NCBI RefSeq assembly: GCF_003001815.1
Contig: NZ_PVMZ01000012.1
Location: forward strand, 1-64,000
Source: Actinoplanes italicus
Lineage (GTDB): Bacteria; Actinomycetota; Actinomycetes; Mycobacteriales; Micromonosporaceae
Length of the DNA stretch: 64,000 nucleotides
Direction: 5' to 3'
Shown here: one piece after another, positions 27,244 to 35,112 of the stretch
Position numbering within the stretch: the first letter of the stretch is position 1
Layout of the letters: each line of letters starts with the position of its first letter
Notes under the pieces: generated by a model
Databases searched by the model: none
Told to the model about the DNA's origin: nothing
The model's input: only the letters and a program-made list of their open reading frames with translations
Translations under genes and position numbers: made by a program

Positions 27244-29370
27244 ATGTCCGACTTGACGCAGTTTTTGCGCCGGGACTTGCCGGCGTCCATCGTCGTGTTC
27301 CTGATCGCCATCCCGCTCTCCCTCGGCATCGCCGCGGCCTCGGGTGCACCCTTACTCGCAGGATTGGTCGCCGCCGTTGTCGGCGGCGTCGTCGCGGGCG
27401 CCCTCGGCGGCGCCCCGTTACAGGTCAGCGGCCCGGCCGCCGGCCTCACCGTGATCGTTGCCGGAACCGTCGCCGACTTCGGCTTCGCCGGCACCGCCGC
27501 CATCGTCGCCGTCGCCGGTCTGGTCCAGATCGTCCTCGGCGCCTCCCGCCTGGGCCGCGCCGCCCTGGCACTGTCCCCGGCCGTCGTGCACGGCATGCTC
27601 GCCGGCATCGGCCTGGTCATCGCGCTCAGCCAGGTCCACGTTATGCTCGGCGGCGCCCCGCAGAGTTCCGCCTGGCGCAACCTGATCGACCTGCCCGGCC
27701 AGCTCGCCACCCACCACGGCGCAGCCGCGGTGCTGGGAGTCCTGACCGTGGCGATCCTGGTGCTCTGGCCCCGGCTGGTCCGGTTCTCGCTGCTGCCGGC
27801 CGCCCTGGTCGCGGTCGTGTCGATGACCGCGCTGGCCGCCGGCACCGGCGCCGACGTGGACCGGGTCAGCCTGCCCGACGAACCGCTGACCGGCCTGATC
27901 CGCCCGGCCTGGCCCGACGCGCCGGCCCGGGAGATCGTCGTCGCGGTGCTGACCATCGCGATCGTCGCCAGCGTCGAGTCGCTGCTGTCCGCCGTAGCGG
28001 TGGACCGCCTGCACGACGGGCCGCGCGCCAACCTGAACCGGGAACTCGTCGGCCAGGGCGCGGCGAACACCGTCTCCGGGCTGCTCGGCGGTCTGCCGGT
28101 CACCGGCGTGATCGTGCGCAGTTCCACCAATGTCGCGGCCGGAGCCCGTACCCGAGCCTCTGCGATCTTGCATGGTCTTTGGATCGCCGCGTTCGTGCTG
28201 CTCTTCGCCGACCTGATGGAGACCATCCCGATGGCGGTGCTGGCGGCCGTACTCATCGTGGTGGGTTTGCGGCTCGTCGACCTGGCCCAGATCCGCACGT
28301 ACGCCCGGCACCGGGAACTGCCCACCTACGTGGTGACGGCGTGCGGTGTGGTCTTCACCGACCTGCTGACCGGTGTGGCGCTCGGCATGATCACCGCGGC
28401 CGTGCTGATCCTGTGGCGGCTCACCCGCTCCGAGATCCGCCGCGTCGAACGCTCGCCCGGCGAGTGGTCGGTCACCATCAACGGCACCCTGTCGTTCGTC
28501 GAGTCGGCCCGGCTCAGCCGTGAGCTCGGCGCTCTGCCGCCCGGCGCGGACGTCGACGTCGAACTGCATCTCGACTATCTGGACCACGGGGCGTTCGAGA
28601 CGATCAGGGACTGGCGATCCGGGTACGAACGGGCCGGTGGCACGGTTCGGATCCGCGAGGTGCACGACTCCTGGTTCCACCAGGCCACCTCGGGCCGGCT
28701 GGGCGGCGGCAAACGTACCCCGCGGCTGCTCGGCTCCTGGTCGCGCTGGCAGGACATGGACCAGCAGCGCCGGGACGCGATGGCGGCCGGGATCGCCGAG
28801 TTCGAGCGCAGTGTCGCCCCGCTGGTCCGGCCCCAGCTGGCCGACCTGGCCCGGGACGGGCAGCGCCCGCAGCAGCTCTTCATCACGTGCGCCGACTCCC
28901 GGGTGGTTCCCAACCTGATCACGGGGAGCGGCCCGGGTGACCTGTTCTGCGTCCGCAACATCGGCAATCTCGTCCCGCCCCACGACTCCGGCGACACGTC
29001 GGTGGGCGCGGCCGTCGAGTACGCGGTCGACATCCTGGGCGTCACCACGATCACCGTCTGCGGCCACTCCGGCTGCGGAGCCGTGCGAGCGCTGATGACC
29101 GACGCGGCGAGCCGCGGGTCGGCGCTCGGCGATTGGCTGGCACTTTCCGGCGTACGGTTCACCGACCGTTCCGACGAGGAGCGCTGCTGCACCGACAACG
29201 TGGTGCAGCAGCTCGCCAACCTGCGCACCTACCCGGCGGTCCGTGCCGCCGAGGCCGCCGGCGGCCTGCGCGTCACGGGCATGTACTTCGACCTGGCCGA
29301 GGCCAGGATGTACGAGGTCGACCCGATCGTCGGCCAGGCCCACCCGGTCTCGGTGCAGCCCGCCGCCTGA
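27244..29370 (+). CDS. SulP anion transporter-carbonic anhydrase fusion
   Basis: The 708-residue protein has a SulP transport core of about 10-12 helices (residues 10-400; the first helix region includes IPLSLGIAAASGAP). An STAS-like domain (about 410-480) and a C-terminal beta-class carbonic anhydrase (about 500-705) follow. The latter has CADSRVV and the HSGCGAVRAL zinc-ligand motif. Such fusions are thought to import bicarbonate and interconvert it with CO2 at the membrane. ATG at 27244 begins the conserved N-terminus; an earlier ATG lacks support. An A+T-rich promoter precedes it and a perfect stem-loop follows the stop. Confidence 0.92.
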   Translation: MSDLTQFLRRDLPASIVVFLIAIPLSLGIAAASGAPLLAGLVAAVVGGVVAGALGGAPLQVSGPAAGLTVIVAGTVADFGFAGTAAIVAVAGLVQIVLGASRLGRAALALSPAVVHGMLAGIGLVIALSQVHVMLGGAPQSSAWRNLIDLPGQLATHHGAAAVLGVLTVAILVLWPRLVRFSLLPAALVAVVSMTALAAGTGADVDRVSLPDEPLTGLIRPAWPDAPAREIVVAVLTIAIVASVESLLSAVAVDRLHDGPRANLNRELVGQGAANTVSGLLGGLPVTGVIVRSSTNVAAGARTRASAILHGLWIAAFVLLFADLMETIPMAVLAAVLIVVGLRLVDLAQIRTYARHRELPTYVVTACGVVFTDLLTGVALGMITAAVLILWRLTRSEIRRVERSPGEWSVTINGTLSFVESARLSRELGALPPGADVDVELHLDYLDHGAFETIRDWRSGYERAGGTVRIREVHDSWFHQATSGRLGGGKRTPRLLGSWSRWQDMDQQRRDAMAAGIAEFERSVAPLVRPQLADLARDGQRPQQLFITCADSRVVPNLITGSGPGDLFCVRNIGNLVPPHDSGDTSVGAAVEYAVDILGVTTITVCGHSGCGAVRALMTDAASRGSALGDWLALSGVRFTDRSDEERCCTDNVVQQLANLRTYPAVRAAEAAGGLRVTGMYFDLAEARMYEVDPIVGQAHPVSVQPAA

Positions 29371-29376
29371 CCATGG

Positions 29377-29407
29377 GGCCGGCGCCCGGAACTCTCGGGC
29401 GCCGGCC
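29377..29407 (+). terminator. Terminator of the SulP-carbonic anhydrase gene
   Basis: A perfect 12-bp stem (GGCCGGCGCCCG at 29377-29388, complement at 29396-29407) with a 7-base loop begins six bases after the stop codon. Confidence 0.8.
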
Positions 29408-29577
29408 ACACCGGGATCCTCCGGGAGCATGGGCGCCTGCTCGTGAGGTTGCGGGCGTTCCCGGCCCGGCGCTCCTGGCAGTCCGTCCTCCGCGATGACG
29501 GCGACATGCCCCCTGATCCGACACGTGGTCCTGCTCCGGGGACGGCTGCGGGCGCGGTTCAACGAAGACTGAGAGGT

Positions 29578-29593
29578 ATAGCATTGATGCTAT
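29578..29593. promoter_or_regulatory. Palindromic operator candidate of the XRE gene
   Basis: ATAGCATTGATGCTAT is a perfect 7-bp inverted repeat around TG, 15 bases upstream of the XRE-regulator ATG, in an otherwise GC-rich stretch. XRE antitoxins usually bind such palindromes at their own promoter. Confidence 0.6.
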
Positions 29594-29608
29594 GAGCTGG
29601 GGGCCGCA

Positions 29609-29881
29609 ATGCGGGAGCGCCGGCTGGCTGAGCCGGGCGCCGTTGAGGCGTACGACGCGGCCCGGCTGGCGTTCGAGTTGGGCCGCTCGGTCCGCGAGCT
29701 CCGTGAGCGCCGGGGCTGGAGTCAGGCGCAACTCGCGAGGGAATCGGGCATGACCCAGTCCGCCGTTGCGCGGTTCGAGGCCGGTGGGACCGTTCCGACC
29801 CTGCCTGTGCTGGAACGGTTGGCGGCAGCGCTGGACGTTACTCTCCGAGTCGGGTTCGAGGCGCGGGGCGAGGCTGCCTGA
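29609..29881 (+). CDS. XRE-family HTH protein (solitary antitoxin-like)
   Basis: The 90-residue protein is a single HTH_3 domain (residues about 30-80): LRERRGWSQAQLARESGMTQ, then SAVARFEAGGTVPTLPVLERL and a final LDVTLRVGF strand. Size and ending match antitoxins of HigBA/RelBE-type modules, but no toxin gene lies upstream or downstream. The 238 bases before it hold the SulP terminator, a perfect palindrome and no recognisable coding. It is probably a solitary or orphaned autoregulator. Confidence 0.8.
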   Translation: MRERRLAEPGAVEAYDAARLAFELGRSVRELRERRGWSQAQLARESGMTQSAVARFEAGGTVPTLPVLERLAAALDVTLRVGFEARGEAA

Positions 29882-29889
29882 CTGGTGGG

Positions 29890-30639
29890 TCAGCGGGGGA
29901 TGAAGATGAGTCGGTCGCGGAACAGTTCGAGTTTGGCCGGGGTCAGCCCGTCGCAGTAGACGACCAGTTCCTCGGGGGTGGTGAAGCCGTTGTGGCGGTC
30001 CCGGGCCTCGACGATCCGCTCGGCGAGTGGGCGTTCGATGGTGAGATACCGCTGCAGCCACTCGGCGGAGACGTGGTTGACGTCGATCAGGCCGCCGTCA
30101 TCGTACTGCCGGCCGGGCAGGTCGGGGCGGCCGACCATCAGCTCGGAGGCCATCGCGGGCTGGGTGGCCTGCAGCTGCCGGGCCTCCTGGCGGCGGGCGG
30201 CCCGCCACTGGGCCGCGGCCAGCGCAGGGTCGACGCCGGTGCCGTGGTGCCAGGCGGGCGGCGGGTAGTGGGTCAGGCCGGGCCGCGGGCCGGTGTGTCC
30301 GTTGCGGGCCGCGGCCTCCCGGAACCAGCGCTCGCGGACCCGGTTCTGCAGGACGGCCACGTGGACCGTTCCGATGAGCCACAACAGGATGAAGAGGGCG
30401 GTGGCGAGGGCGTCGGCGTCGTCGTCGTTCACCGCGGAGAAGGCGACGGCGACGACGACCGCGGCCGCGTACAGCGCCGCGAGGGACTTCTGGAGCCGGG
30501 ACCGCAGTTTGACGCCCGCGATGAAGACCATCACCGGAGTGCCGTAGCCGCAGGTGAACATCGGGATCAGGAACCACCACCCGGTCTGGGGCGGAAGCTC
30601 GTGCCGCCATCCGGCGGGGTATCGCGGATCGGGCTGCAT
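29890..30639 (-). CDS. Membrane protein with C-terminal helix-hairpin-helix domain
   Basis: The 249-residue protein has an N-terminal W/P-rich start and about three membrane helices (residues about 15-105). A soluble linker follows, then a ComEA/RuvA-like helix-hairpin-helix pair at residues about 185-248 (LIDVNHVSAEWLQRYLTIER, GFTTPEELVVYCDGLTP). This HhH type in ComEA binds DNA or mediates protein contacts, but the Gly-rich hairpin turns are poor here, so DNA binding is uncertain. It is in series with the upstream YcxB-like gene. Confidence 0.7.
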   Translation of the reverse strand: MQPDPRYPAGWRHELPPQTGWWFLIPMFTCGYGTPVMVFIAGVKLRSRLQKSLAALYAAAVVVAVAFSAVNDDDADALATALFILLWLIGTVHVAVLQNRVRERWFREAAARNGHTGPRPGLTHYPPPAWHHGTGVDPALAAAQWRAARRQEARQLQATQPAMASELMVGRPDLPGRQYDDGGLIDVNHVSAEWLQRYLTIERPLAERIVEARDRHNGFTTPEELVVYCDGLTPAKLELFRDRLIFIPR

Positions 30640-30661
30640 GCCCCGACGGTATGCCCGCGGC

Positions 30662-31129
30662 TCAAGTCCGGAAAAACTTGACCAGCTCGGCGTCCTGCTC
30701 AGGGGTGAGTGGCTCGCGCGGGATGTCATAGACCTTGCCGCCCGGCAGGAACAGGATGTAGGCGTCGTCCTGGACGAGGAACGACCGGAACTCCGACCAC
30801 TCGATGTCGGCGGAGCTCTCGTCGGTCGAGGAGTGGAACTTCTCGTCGGTGAGCCGCCACGTGCGGGGGCTCAGCCAGCCGTCCCGCACGGTGCTCTCCT
30901 TCTTCCAGCGCCAGCCGGCGACGGCGGTGAAGACGGCGGCCACCACGAGCAGTGGGACGCCGATCAGCAGGCTTGTGGGCGCGGCCTCGCCGCCCAGGAT
31001 GATGATCAGGCCGGCGAACCCGAAGACGGCGGCGGCCGTGGAGTACGGGGCGGCCGCACGCTGGGCGCCGGCGGCGAACCGGCGCTTGAAGTAATCCGGG
31101 GTGCGGGCGTGGGTGAACTCGATGTGCAC
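30662..31129 (-). CDS. YcxB-like membrane protein
   Basis: The 155-residue protein has two membrane helices (residues about 25-72; AAVFGFAGLIIILGG and SLLIGVPLLVVAAVF). A beta-rich domain with the YcxB pattern follows: WRLTDEKFHSSTDESSADIEW, then FLVQDDAYILFLPGGKVYDIP. Function of the family is unknown. The start is GTG at 31129 with a weak ribosome site. It precedes the HhH membrane protein by 22 bases and is likely co-transcribed with it. Confidence 0.75.
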   Translation of the reverse strand: MHIEFTHARTPDYFKRRFAAGAQRAAAPYSTAAAVFGFAGLIIILGGEAAPTSLLIGVPLLVVAAVFTAVAGWRWKKESTVRDGWLSPRTWRLTDEKFHSSTDESSADIEWSEFRSFLVQDDAYILFLPGGKVYDIPREPLTPEQDAELVKFFRT

Positions 31130-31144
31130 CGATGGATCTTACGA

Positions 31145-31176
31145 ACGTGCCCGCGCCGGTCAGGGCGCGGGCACGT
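31145..31176 (-). terminator. Terminator of the first GH87 gene
   Basis: A perfect 13-bp stem (ACGTGCCCGCGCC at 31145-31157, complement at 31164-31176) with a 6-base loop lies 30 bases past the stop of the upstream minus-strand glucanase gene, before the YcxB-like gene. Confidence 0.8.
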
Positions 31177-31206
31177 TGCCGGAGAGACGAAACCGTGCTG
31201 CGAAGG

Positions 31207-34200
31207 TCAGTTACGGGTGATGGTGAAGGTGCTGGTCGGGTTCTCGATGTCCCGGTAGTTGTTGCTGAGTTGCAGGTTGTTGAAGGTCACCGCGCCGACG
31301 GCGGGGCCCTGACCGGCTTCCGGCATCGGGTTGGCCCAGATCGCGTAGCCCGACTTGGCGTCGAACTGGTCGCCGCTGCGCTGCGCGCCGGTGATCGACA
31401 CGTTGGTGAAGACGGTGTCCTTGATCGGGAACTGCGGCTGGCCGCCCACGTAGTTGGTCTGGAACATGATGCCCGAGTACGTGGGGTCGACGATGTCGAC
31501 GTTGTTGACCCGGATGCCCTGGAACACCTTGGACGCCGAGAAGACCCAGATCGCCGGGAACACCTGGCTGCCCCAGAAGTGGCCGCCCGCCCGGACGATC
31601 GAGATGTTCTCGAAAACGGTCGGCGGGGTCGCGCCGAAGCCGTTCATCGGGTACCCGAAGTCCAGCGAGCTGATGGTGATGCCCGAGTAGACCAGGGTGT
31701 CCGCGATGTAGATGTTCTTGAACGTGTTGGCGTACCCGCCGTAGACCGCGATGCCCGCGGCACGCCAGGTCAGCGTGGTGGACAGGTTCGAGTACACGTT
31801 GTTGATCTCGTCGGCGCCGCCCGCGTCGATGGCGGAGAACAGCGCGAAGCTGTCGTCACCGGTGGCCCGGGCGTCGTTGTTGTCGACCAGGTTGTCGGTG
31901 CTGCCGTTGGTCATGTTCACGCCGTCGGCGAACATGTTCCGGATACGTGAGTTGGTGATCTTCATCCGGTCGGTGTTGGCGCCCCAGTACAGGCACACCG
32001 TGTGCTCGGCCCAGATGTTGTCGATCGTGATGTCGGCGACGTTGGCCAGGTCGAACACCTTGCCGGGACCGTCGATGCGGATCGTGTAGTTGCCGAAGAA
32101 CGCGAAGTTCGCGAACGTCGAGCCGTTGGCGGTGGCGTCGGCCCGGAAGCCGGCGTCCGTCTCGGACTGGGTGGACGGCGTGTGGAAGCGGGTGTACCAC
32201 GGGCCCGCGCCGACGACGCGCAGCGCCTTGCCGTACACCTGGAACTTGTTGCTGGTCTGGTAGTCGCCGGCCGGGAGGTAGACACCGATCTTGGTGCTGT
32301 CCTGGCGGGCGGCGTCCAGCGCGCTCTGCACCGACTGGTGATCGAAACCGGTCGGCACGACGTAGCGGGCCGGGTCCGGGTTCGCCACCGGAGCGACCTG
32401 CTCGGTGTTGATGAAGTCGATCGCGATGTTGCCCGAGTTGGCCGCGTCCTTCTGGAGCTTGATCGTGCTGCCCGCCGGGAACGAACCGGTCAGCAGGATG
32501 TTCGCCTCGTCGTAGATGTGGCGCGGACCGGTGCCCGAGTTCTGCGGGTTGGTCTCGTTGCCGTACAGCCACGCGTACTTCGAGGTCAGCGGCAGCGTCT
32601 TGTTGAGCGAGCCGTTGACGTACACGTTGATCGAGCTGTTCGTGCCGTCCGGGATGGAGAACCGCGCGACCACCGTGTTGGTGGCGGCCCGGGTGGTCCA
32701 CTGGACGTATGAGCCGGTCTGGTTCAGCGTGACGGCCTTGCGGCCGGACGCCTCACCGGCGAGGTCGCCGACGATCCGGTTCGGTCCGACGACCTGCGCG
32801 CCGCCACCGGTCTGACCGTCCTCGGCCTCCAGCATGTCGTACGGCATGTTCGCGCCGCGGCCCACGAAGAACGGCTTCTCCGTCGTGTTGTTGGCCTGCT
32901 TGACCGGCAGCTCGTTGGTGTCGTTCGCGACCACCGTGCGGACCGTGTACTTGCCGTTGACGGCGGTCCAGGTGCCCAGGTTGATCGACGGCGACGACGC
33001 GCCGGCCGCCAGGGTTCCGGTCCACGAGCCGGTGAACGTCCTCACGACGGTCGAGCCGTTCAGGATCGTCACGGTCACGCCGTGCGCGCCGCTGCCGCTG
33101 GCCGCGGTGCCCTGGTTCTTCAGGATCGCCGAGAACGTGACCGTGTTGCCGGCCGCCGGGTTGCCGGGCGACCAGGAGACCGCCGACGCGACCAGGTCGG
33201 AGCTGCTGACCGATGCGACGACCAGGTTGTTCGGGCTGTTGTAGGAGTTGTTGGCGTCGTTGGTCTCGATGACCGTGTTCGCCTCGTCGACCTTGGCGCT
33301 GAGCGCGTAGGAACCCGCGTCGCGCGCCCCGATCGAAGCGCTGACCGTGGTCGAGGCGCCGGCCGCGAGGGCTCCGACCGTGGCGGTGCCGACTCTGGTC
33401 GTACCCAGGTAGAGGTTGACGTTCGAAGCGGGTGAGGAAGCCGTGCCCGCGTTGCGGACGGTGGCGGAAAGGGTGATCGCGTCGGTCTCGACCGGCGCAG
33501 CCGGGGAGGCCGTGAGGCCGGTGACCGTGAGGTCCGGGTTGGGCGCCGGAGTACCGATGACCTGGAACTCCGCGACCTGCCCGCTGGGGGCGCCGGTGTT
33601 GGCGGTGAAGGACAGACGGACGTCCGCGGTGGTCGCTGCGACCGGGATGGTCACCGTGTTGCCGCTTGCCGGATTGAAGCTGTACGTGGCGGAGCCGACC
33701 AGGGTCGTGTAGGCCGAGGCCGACTGCTCCCGGCCGAGCACGGCGAACGTCTGCTGACGCGCACCCCACGCGGTCGACGGGTTGAGCTTGACCACCACCG
33801 ACGAGACGGACGCGTTGGAGCCGAGCTTGACGGTCAGGTTCGCCGGGTACGCCGAACCCTCCCAGTAGGTGGCGGTGTCGTTGTCGTTCGCGTTCGCGGC
33901 CACGAAGGTGTGGATCACCGACGACGCCTCGATCGGCTTGCCGACCGCGATGTTGCTGCCCGGCTGCTGGGTGCCGGTCCGCGTCACCGTGTTGGAGGCG
34001 GCCGACTCGTTGCCGGCGGCGTCACGGGCCTTGACGTAGTACGACACGGTCGCCGAGTCAGGCTGCGAGTCGGTGTACGTCAGACCGGTCACCGTCGTCT
34101 TGAGGGTGCCGTTGGCGTACACGTTGTAGCCGGTCACGCCCACGTTGTCGGTGGACGCGCCCCACGCGAGACGGATCTGCCCGCTCGCCGGCACGGTGTA

Positions 34201-35043
34201 GGACAGGGTGCCCGGCGTGGTCGGGGCGCTCGTGTCACCGGTCGCACCGTTGCGGGTCACCGTGTTGCTGTTCGCCGACACGTTCCCGGCCGCGTCCTTG
34301 GCCCGCACGTAGTACGAGACGGTCGCCGAGTCGGGCTGGTTGTCGGTGAAGGTCAGCACGTTGCCGGCCACCGAGCTGCGCAGCTGGCCGTTGGCGTACA
34401 CGTCGTAGCCGGTCACGCCCACGTTGTCGGTCGACGCGTTCCAGGTGAGCCGCACCTGGCCGCTGGCCGGCTGGGTGTACGCCAGGCTGCCCGGCGCGCT
34501 GGGCGCCTGGCTGTCACCGCTGACCGGGCCGTAGACCTCCAGCTCGGACAGCTGACCGGCTGGCCACGCGGAGTTGCCGGTGAAGTTCAGCCGCACGAAC
34601 CTGGCGCTCGCGGCGGTGAAGTCGATGGTCACCGCGTTGCCCGACGACGGGTTGAAGCTGTAGCCGGCGCTCGCCTTCAGATCACTGAACGACGTGCCGT
34701 TGGTGCTGCCCTGGATCGACAGGGTCTGCGTGCGGGTGTTCCACGCGGTGGCCGGCGGCAGCTTGAGGATCGCCTGGTTGACCTGGGTGGCGGTGCCGAG
34801 GTCGACCTGCAGCCACTGCGGGAAGGCGTTGTTGTTGCTCTCCCAGTACGTGTTGGCGTTGCCGTCACCGGCGTTGCCGGCCGGATAGACGTCGGTGAAG
34901 CTGCTCGCGCTGAACGTCTTGCCGGCGGCCAGGTTGGGTCCGGCGGCGAGGGCGGGCGGAGCGTGCACGAGGGCGGCCACCACGACGGCGGAAGCCACCG
35001 TGGCGACTATTCTTCGAGACAATCTGGACATGCGGGAGCGCAC
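31207..35043 (-). CDS. Secreted GH87 alpha-1,3-glucanase with discoidin, FN3 and CARDB modules
   Basis: The 1,278-residue enzyme has a signal peptide (cleavage after PPALA, about residue 34). In order follow a discoidin/F5-8C module (about 35-175), two fibronectin III modules (about 180-360), a second discoidin-like module (about 365-505), two CARDB-like repeats (about 510-740), a CBM35-like module (LEAEDGQTGGGAQVVG, about 750-890) and a parallel beta-helix catalytic domain. D1040 (ADGVN) and D1063-D1064 (TGDD) have exactly the 23/24-residue spacing of the three catalytic Asp of characterised GH87 enzymes. It should hydrolyse alpha-1,3-glucan (mutan, fungal wall). GTG at 35043 has AGGGA six bases upstream. 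Strong stem-loops isolate it on both sides. Confidence 0.9.
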   Translation of the reverse strand: MRSRMSRLSRRIVATVASAVVVAALVHAPPALAAGPNLAAGKTFSASSFTDVYPAGNAGDGNANTYWESNNNAFPQWLQVDLGTATQVNQAILKLPPATAWNTRTQTLSIQGSTNGTSFSDLKASAGYSFNPSSGNAVTIDFTAASARFVRLNFTGNSAWPAGQLSELEVYGPVSGDSQAPSAPGSLAYTQPASGQVRLTWNASTDNVGVTGYDVYANGQLRSSVAGNVLTFTDNQPDSATVSYYVRAKDAAGNVSANSNTVTRNGATGDTSAPTTPGTLSYTVPASGQIRLAWGASTDNVGVTGYNVYANGTLKTTVTGLTYTDSQPDSATVSYYVKARDAAGNESAASNTVTRTGTQQPGSNIAVGKPIEASSVIHTFVAANANDNDTATYWEGSAYPANLTVKLGSNASVSSVVVKLNPSTAWGARQQTFAVLGREQSASAYTTLVGSATYSFNPASGNTVTIPVAATTADVRLSFTANTGAPSGQVAEFQVIGTPAPNPDLTVTGLTASPAAPVETDAITLSATVRNAGTASSPASNVNLYLGTTRVGTATVGALAAGASTTVSASIGARDAGSYALSAKVDEANTVIETNDANNSYNSPNNLVVASVSSSDLVASAVSWSPGNPAAGNTVTFSAILKNQGTAASGSGAHGVTVTILNGSTVVRTFTGSWTGTLAAGASSPSINLGTWTAVNGKYTVRTVVANDTNELPVKQANNTTEKPFFVGRGANMPYDMLEAEDGQTGGGAQVVGPNRIVGDLAGEASGRKAVTLNQTGSYVQWTTRAATNTVVARFSIPDGTNSSINVYVNGSLNKTLPLTSKYAWLYGNETNPQNSGTGPRHIYDEANILLTGSFPAGSTIKLQKDAANSGNIAIDFINTEQVAPVANPDPARYVVPTGFDHQSVQSALDAARQDSTKIGVYLPAGDYQTSNKFQVYGKALRVVGAGPWYTRFHTPSTQSETDAGFRADATANGSTFANFAFFGNYTIRIDGPGKVFDLANVADITIDNIWAEHTVCLYWGANTDRMKITNSRIRNMFADGVNMTNGSTDNLVDNNDARATGDDSFALFSAIDAGGADEINNVYSNLSTTLTWRAAGIAVYGGYANTFKNIYIADTLVYSGITISSLDFGYPMNGFGATPPTVFENISIVRAGGHFWGSQVFPAIWVFSASKVFQGIRVNNVDIVDPTYSGIMFQTNYVGGQPQFPIKDTVFTNVSITGAQRSGDQFDAKSGYAIWANPMPEAGQGPAVGAVTFNNLQLSNNYRDIENPTSTFTITRN

Positions 35044-35073
35044 CTTTCTTCCCTGAGAGGTGATATTCGAGAA

Positions 35074-35108
35074 CCGGCGGGCGGCATCGGTGGAGAGCCG
35101 CCCGCCGG
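35074..35108 (-). terminator. Terminator between the two GH87 genes
   Basis: A perfect 12-bp stem (CCGGCGGGCGGC at 35074-35085, complement at 35097-35108) follows the stop of the second glucanase gene at 35113 by four bases on the minus strand. The downstream GH87 gene therefore needs its own promoter. Confidence 0.8.
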
Positions 35109-35112
35109 CGTA

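Noticed and set aside
29499..29572. Possible tiny toxin gene before the XRE regulator
   Set aside because: The only short frame (23 codons, ending RARFNED) has no toxin-family similarity and no ribosome site.
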